Of a stretch of DNA of 64,000 bases, positions 61,097 through 64,000 are shown piece after piece. Numbering within the stretch: position 1 is the first letter of the stretch; every line of letters starts with the position of its first letter. A program made the position numbers and the translations under genes. Source of the DNA: Roseiarcus sp049513815. GTDB taxonomy: Bacteria > Pseudomonadota > Alphaproteobacteria > Rhizobiales > Beijerinckiaceae. Under the pieces are notes generated by a model that worked only from the letters and a program-made list of their open reading frames with translations, was not told the DNA's origin and made no database searches. The stretch covers positions 24,797 to 88,796 of the forward strand of contig JBEKVR010000002.1 in assembly GCA_049513815.1 (NCBI GenBank), read 5' to 3'.

Positions 61097-62722
61097 TCAG
61101 CGACGCGGGCCCGTCGGCTTGCGGTCCTTCAAACGAGCCGCGTCGTGGGCGTCTCCGGGGAGAGCGACGCGACCCTCCTGCGGCTGGCCTTCCGCGCTCC
61201 TCGCTGGCTGCTCCGCCGGCGCCTCGGCGCCCACGCCTTTGGCGGGCGGCGGCAGCAGGAGCATCGGCGGCTTCGCCGTCGGCAGAGCCCTGGTCTTGGC
61301 GTTGCCTTTGCCCAGCTTGGCCCGCTCGGCGCGCGCGATACGCCCGGCCTCGGCCGCGGCGGCGCGAGCCTTGACGGCCTCATGCATGCGCAGCCATTTC
61401 GAACGCGTGCCCTGCGCCTCGGCCGGGTCGATTTGGACGCCGACGTCCCAATCGGCGCCGTAATGGGCCACCAATGTCATCGGCGTCGTCGCGAACCGCT
61501 CGGCGGCGCTGTACAGCGGCACTCCCTCGATGCGCGCGATCTGGATCGCCGTATCTTTCAGGCAGTGGATGACCCGCAACGGCACCTGCGCGTCGCGCTG
61601 GATGTTGTACCACATGGCCAGCGACAACCTGGGCACCGGCGAGCCATCGGCGTAGGTGACCAGGTGCGTGGCGCCGCGCGCCAGTCCCGCCTCGGCGATC
61701 GGCCGGATGAAGTCCATGAAGGCCGAGGACATGACGCAGGAGCCCCTGCGCTTGTTCGCGACGTCTTCCGTCATCAAGCCGCGACGATGCAGGATGCCCG
61801 AGTCGAGGTCGAGGAACGCTCCGCTCGGATCGGTGACCGTCGTCTGGCAGGCCACATCCTTGCGCGAGCCGCTGTCGAGCATGAACGGCACGGCGACGCG
61901 GAAGGGGTACGACATGAGGAACGCCCGCTCCGAACATCGTTTCGGAACCAAGAGGCCGGTCGCGGCGTCCCGCTCTATCGCAGGCTTCAGATCGGGCCCG
62001 TAGACCGTCCCGTTCCAGATGCGGTCCTTGATGCGCACGATCTCGTCCGGCGTATAGGGACGCTTGACCCTGGGCGTGCAATGTCCGACGACGAAGTCGA
62101 TCCTGTAAGCGGAGTTCCTGGCCGCCATCACCGCATTGATCGCCCGCTTGCAGAGGTTGTTGGCGTGAACGGCGGTGTTGTGCGAGTAGCCGTTCCGCTC
62201 GCACCATTTGAACATGGCGCGGGCGCCTCCCGTCATGATCGTGGCAACGCTGGCGTTCTTGTGGCACTGGCCGAGCAGGCGCAGCGCATTGAAGTAGTTG
62301 ATCGCCGTGACCTCCAGAATCTCGCCACGTCGGACCTGCTCCTTCACCATCTTCGCGTAATCGACGAAGATCGCGCAGGCCGACAGCGACTCCGGGGCGA
62401 GCCGGGAGCGCGCCGTGTCGGCGCGCCGCGCCAAACGCGTCAGCACCCAGGCGATTGCGCCGTCGAGGTTGTCGGCGTGGCAACGGGTCGAGATCTGCTT
62501 GCGCGTCTCGCCGATGACCTCGTTGAAGTACCAGATCGCGTGCTTGCGCGTCCGGTCCGGCTGACGGAGGTAGAGGCCATTCGGCGCCGCCGGCTCGCCG
62601 GGCGCGGCGACCGGAATGTCGGCCGCGCAAAGACGCAGATCGTAGCAATTGGCGACGTCTTCGGGGTGCATCATCATGATGACCCGATGCGGAATGAGGG
62701 CGCCGTCGTATCTTTTGGCCAT
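61097..62722 (-). CDS. Divergent tyrosine recombinase (integrase-like)
   Basis: A 541-residue protein. The N-terminal part (~60-205) resembles an arm/core-binding domain. The catalytic part shows R287 in FMLDSGSRKDVA (box I), H386-x2-K389 in VIHCLKDTAIQIARIEG (box II, with Lys for the usual Arg), and Y421 in TTPMTLVAHYG as the probable nucleophile. The C-terminal ~110 residues are low-complexity Ala/Pro/Lys. Linked to an excisionase-like gene upstream. Likely mediates integration of the surrounding island, but it is far from well-known phage integrases. Confidence 0.7.
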   Translation of the reverse strand: MAKRYDGALIPHRVIMMMHPEDVANCYDLRLCAADIPVAAPGEPAAPNGLYLRQPDRTRKHAIWYFNEVIGETRKQISTRCHADNLDGAIAWVLTRLARRADTARSRLAPESLSACAIFVDYAKMVKEQVRRGEILEVTAINYFNALRLLGQCHKNASVATIMTGGARAMFKWCERNGYSHNTAVHANNLCKRAINAVMAARNSAYRIDFVVGHCTPRVKRPYTPDEIVRIKDRIWNGTVYGPDLKPAIERDAATGLLVPKRCSERAFLMSYPFRVAVPFMLDSGSRKDVACQTTVTDPSGAFLDLDSGILHRRGLMTEDVANKRRGSCVMSSAFMDFIRPIAEAGLARGATHLVTYADGSPVPRLSLAMWYNIQRDAQVPLRVIHCLKDTAIQIARIEGVPLYSAAERFATTPMTLVAHYGADWDVGVQIDPAEAQGTRSKWLRMHEAVKARAAAAEAGRIARAERAKLGKGNAKTRALPTAKPPMLLLPPPAKGVGAEAPAEQPARSAEGQPQEGRVALPGDAHDAARLKDRKPTGPRR

Positions 62723-62783
62723 GGCTTTGTTCTCCGATGGGACGCGCGGATTCGCGGTCCAGTGAAAGGTCGCAGGCTCCCGT

Positions 62784-62804
62784 CCGACGGCTCGTCGCCG
62801 TCGG
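62784..62804. repeat. Hairpin between excisionase-like and recombinase genes
   Basis: CCGACGGC (62784-62791) and GCCGTCGG (62797-62804) with a 5-nt loop, in the 129-bp gap upstream of the recombinase start. It could regulate recombinase expression. Confidence 0.4.
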
Positions 62805-62851
62805 TGAGACATCGTTGCGTTCGATGAAGAAGCCGGGCCGCCGCTTGGCGG

Positions 62852-63223
62852 TCAGCCCAGGCGGGTCTCGCGCATCAACCGGTCGAAGGCGTCTTCCGCC
62901 GCCTGGCGGGAGGCTTTCGCTCCGGTCGATGGCGAGTCGGGCTTACGGCCCGTCTCTGGCTTCATACGTGTGCTGCATCTGCCCATCTCCTGAATGGCCC
63001 GTCTGCTCGTCAGGAGCTTTCGGGCGACCATGACGACGGGCAACAGTCCATCGTCGACTGCGGTTCTCAGCGACCGCGCCGTCAGTGGCCCGGTGGGCCA
63101 GTGAAGCGCCGCGGCCTCCGCCAGCGTCATCAACTCATCAAGGCCCCATTGCTGGGTATCGGGCCTCGCGGCGACCCGCGGCGGCAGTCCGCTTTGGTCT
63201 CGCCCCCTCTCGATAGGCGCCAT
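62852..63223 (-). CDS. Excisionase-like DNA-binding protein
   Basis: A 123-residue protein. The centre, ELMTLAEAAALHWPTGPLTA then RSLRTAVDDGLLPVVMVARK then LLTSRRAIQEM, has the winged-helix layout of excisionase/AlpA proteins (LTxxEAA, R-T-A-V-D-D-G-x-L-P). The C-terminal tail is hydrophilic. Located directly upstream of the recombinase on the same strand. Confidence 0.65.
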   Translation of the reverse strand: MAPIERGRDQSGLPPRVAARPDTQQWGLDELMTLAEAAALHWPTGPLTARSLRTAVDDGLLPVVMVARKLLTSRRAIQEMGRCSTRMKPETGRKPDSPSTGAKASRQAAEDAFDRLMRETRLG

Positions 63224-63297
63224 TTGTCGTCTCCATCAAGCCCTGGCGTCGGCGGCGACGAGGCCGCCAAGCCGTTGCGATTGCTGTCGATTCGAAT

Positions 63298-63561
63298 TCA
63301 AGAATCGTCGGATCGATCCTCGTTTTCCGGTCGCGTCTCCCGCATGCCGCGCGACGCGAGGTTGAGCGGGAAACGCACCACCGTCGCTTCGCGTCGCGGC
63401 CGACCGATCCCGGCCAGCCGCTCCGCTTCGGCGACGACGACCCGTCCGACGGCGAGGCGGGCCGCCGCCAGCGCGCGGCGATAGAGATCGGAGCCGCAGC
63501 GCTCGCGCAGCCGCACCAGCGTGACGAGCAGGTCGTCGAGCGAATCGCTCAGGCGATTCAT
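63298..63561 (-). CDS. Small hypothetical protein linked to the M41-like gene
   Basis: An 87-residue protein (MNRLSDSLDDLLVTLVRLRE) rich in Arg and Leu and mostly helical. Its ATG at 63561 overlaps the stop of the M41-like gene by 4 bp, so the two are co-translated. No family recognised. Confidence 0.55.
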   Translation of the reverse strand: MNRLSDSLDDLLVTLVRLRERCGSDLYRRALAAARLAVGRVVVAEAERLAGIGRPRREATVVRFPLNLASRGMRETRPENEDRSDDS

Positions 63562-64000
63562 GACGCCCTCCCCGCCGGCCGGCGCCGCGTGCGACGGATC
63601 AACGCCCGCGCCTCGTCGCCGGTCAGGAAACGCCGGCGCGCCAGCGCCGCGGCGACGAGATCAATCGCCGGGCCGTGCTCGGCGACCAGCCGCTGTGCCT
63701 CAGCGTAGAGCCGCTGAAGGTCGGCCTCGACGGTGGCGCGCAATTGCGGGTCGAAGCGCAGCATGTCGCCGACGTCGTCCGGGCCGCCGACCGCGAGCAG
63801 CGTGTCGCCCAACCCGAAGCTGGCATGCAGGCCGGCGAGCAAGGTCGTCGCTTTTGCCAGATCGGATGCCGAGCCGACGTCGGCGACGCCGTCGGCGTCG
63901 TCGATCGCGCGTCCCGCCAGGGCGGTGACGATCATCGCCTCCAGCGCGGCGCGGGTCAGCGGCGCCGCCGGGTCGGTGGCGAAATGCGCCGCGCCGTCGA
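63558..64000 (-). CDS. FtsH/M41-peptidase-like C-terminal region, partial
   Basis: The last ~146 residues of a protein that continues beyond the right edge. The visible part resembles the helical M41 peptidase domain of FtsH-type AAA+ proteases: LTRAALEAMIVTALAGRAID, GSASDLAKATTLLAGLHASF, ATVEADLQRLYAEAQRLVAE and ARRRFLTGDEARALI. The zinc-binding HExxH, if present, would lie outside the window. It is too divergent to be the housekeeping FtsH and may be a specialised or mobile-element AAA+ protease. Confidence 0.65.
   Translation of the reverse strand, partial: DGAAHFATDPAAPLTRAALEAMIVTALAGRAIDDADGVADVGSASDLAKATTLLAGLHASFGLGDTLLAVGGPDDVGDMLRFDPQLRATVEADLQRLYAEAQRLVAEHGPAIDLVAAALARRRFLTGDEARALIRRTRRRPAGRAS

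Overview
The window reads as a GC-rich chromosomal segment of an alphaproteobacterium, most likely Hyphomicrobiales (Rhizobiales). This rests on Omp25-type beta-barrel proteins, the small Lys-rich and Myb-like proteins, the gene order and the base composition; no rRNA or tRNA gene is present to fix the taxon. Most of the sequence is densely coding with many 4-bp ATGA stop/start overlaps. From about 54.4 kb the sequence becomes visibly richer in A and T, and the genes become anonymous.

Region by region. (1) 1-13408, minus strand: one long catabolic operon. It encodes FdrA/AllF, DUF1116/AllG, a cyclase-family metal hydrolase, a GNAT-like protein, a thiolase-fold protein, carbamate kinase, a DUF35 Zn-ribbon/OB protein, a uracil/xanthine-type permease, a frameshifted GntR/FCD regulator, DUF2877/AllH and a three-subunit molybdenum hydroxylase cut by the window edge. 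Together these can import a heterocycle, oxidise it, open the ring to a ureido acid, transfer the carbamoyl group to phosphate (AllFGH) and recover ATP (carbamate kinase). (2) 13.5-16.1 kb: a small basic protein, a DUF134 protein, a 2OG-Fe(II) oxygenase and a secreted rhodanese. (3) 16.2-18.7 kb: a four-domain CoA-disulfide-reductase/rhodanese/TusA/DsrE2 fusion. (4) 18.8-21.1 kb: a tandem double beta-barrel outer-membrane protein and a PagL-like lipid A deacylase candidate. (5) 21.2-35.9 kb: a surface-polysaccharide locus with a VirK/DUF535 protein, glycosyltransferases, an MsbA-type exporter, rmlA, rmlC and rmlB (no rmlD seen), RgpF, and a 1481-residue protein joining a methyltransferase, a coiled coil, two GT2 domains and a GT4 domain. 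(6) 36.7-47.9 kb: a complete L-idonate/gluconate module (sugar ABC transporter, idnD, idnO, gntK, gnd, two further dehydrogenases) with a LacI-family regulator and four matching palindromic operators. (7) 48.0-49.5 kb: an IS3 remnant, a Myb/SANT-like small protein and an orphan coding fragment. (8) 49.5-54.4 kb: a flavin-based electron-transfer set (FMN-binding protein, ApbE, NqrB/RnfD-ferredoxin reductase fusion) divergent from a two-component system. (9) 54.4-64 kb: a probable genomic island with a tRNA-Ser-like 3' end, two paralogous exported proteins, a candidate nuclease, a trypsin-like protease convergent with an HNH-like protein, a divergent tyrosine recombinase with an excisionase-like partner, and a partial M41/FtsH-like protein.

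The items most deserving follow-up are the AllFGH-linked heterocycle operon, with its nucleophile-less thiolase/DUF35 pair and broken regulator; the multidomain glycosyltransferase with an exact 35-residue (five-heptad) duplication in its coiled coil; and the island's protease/HNH pair.
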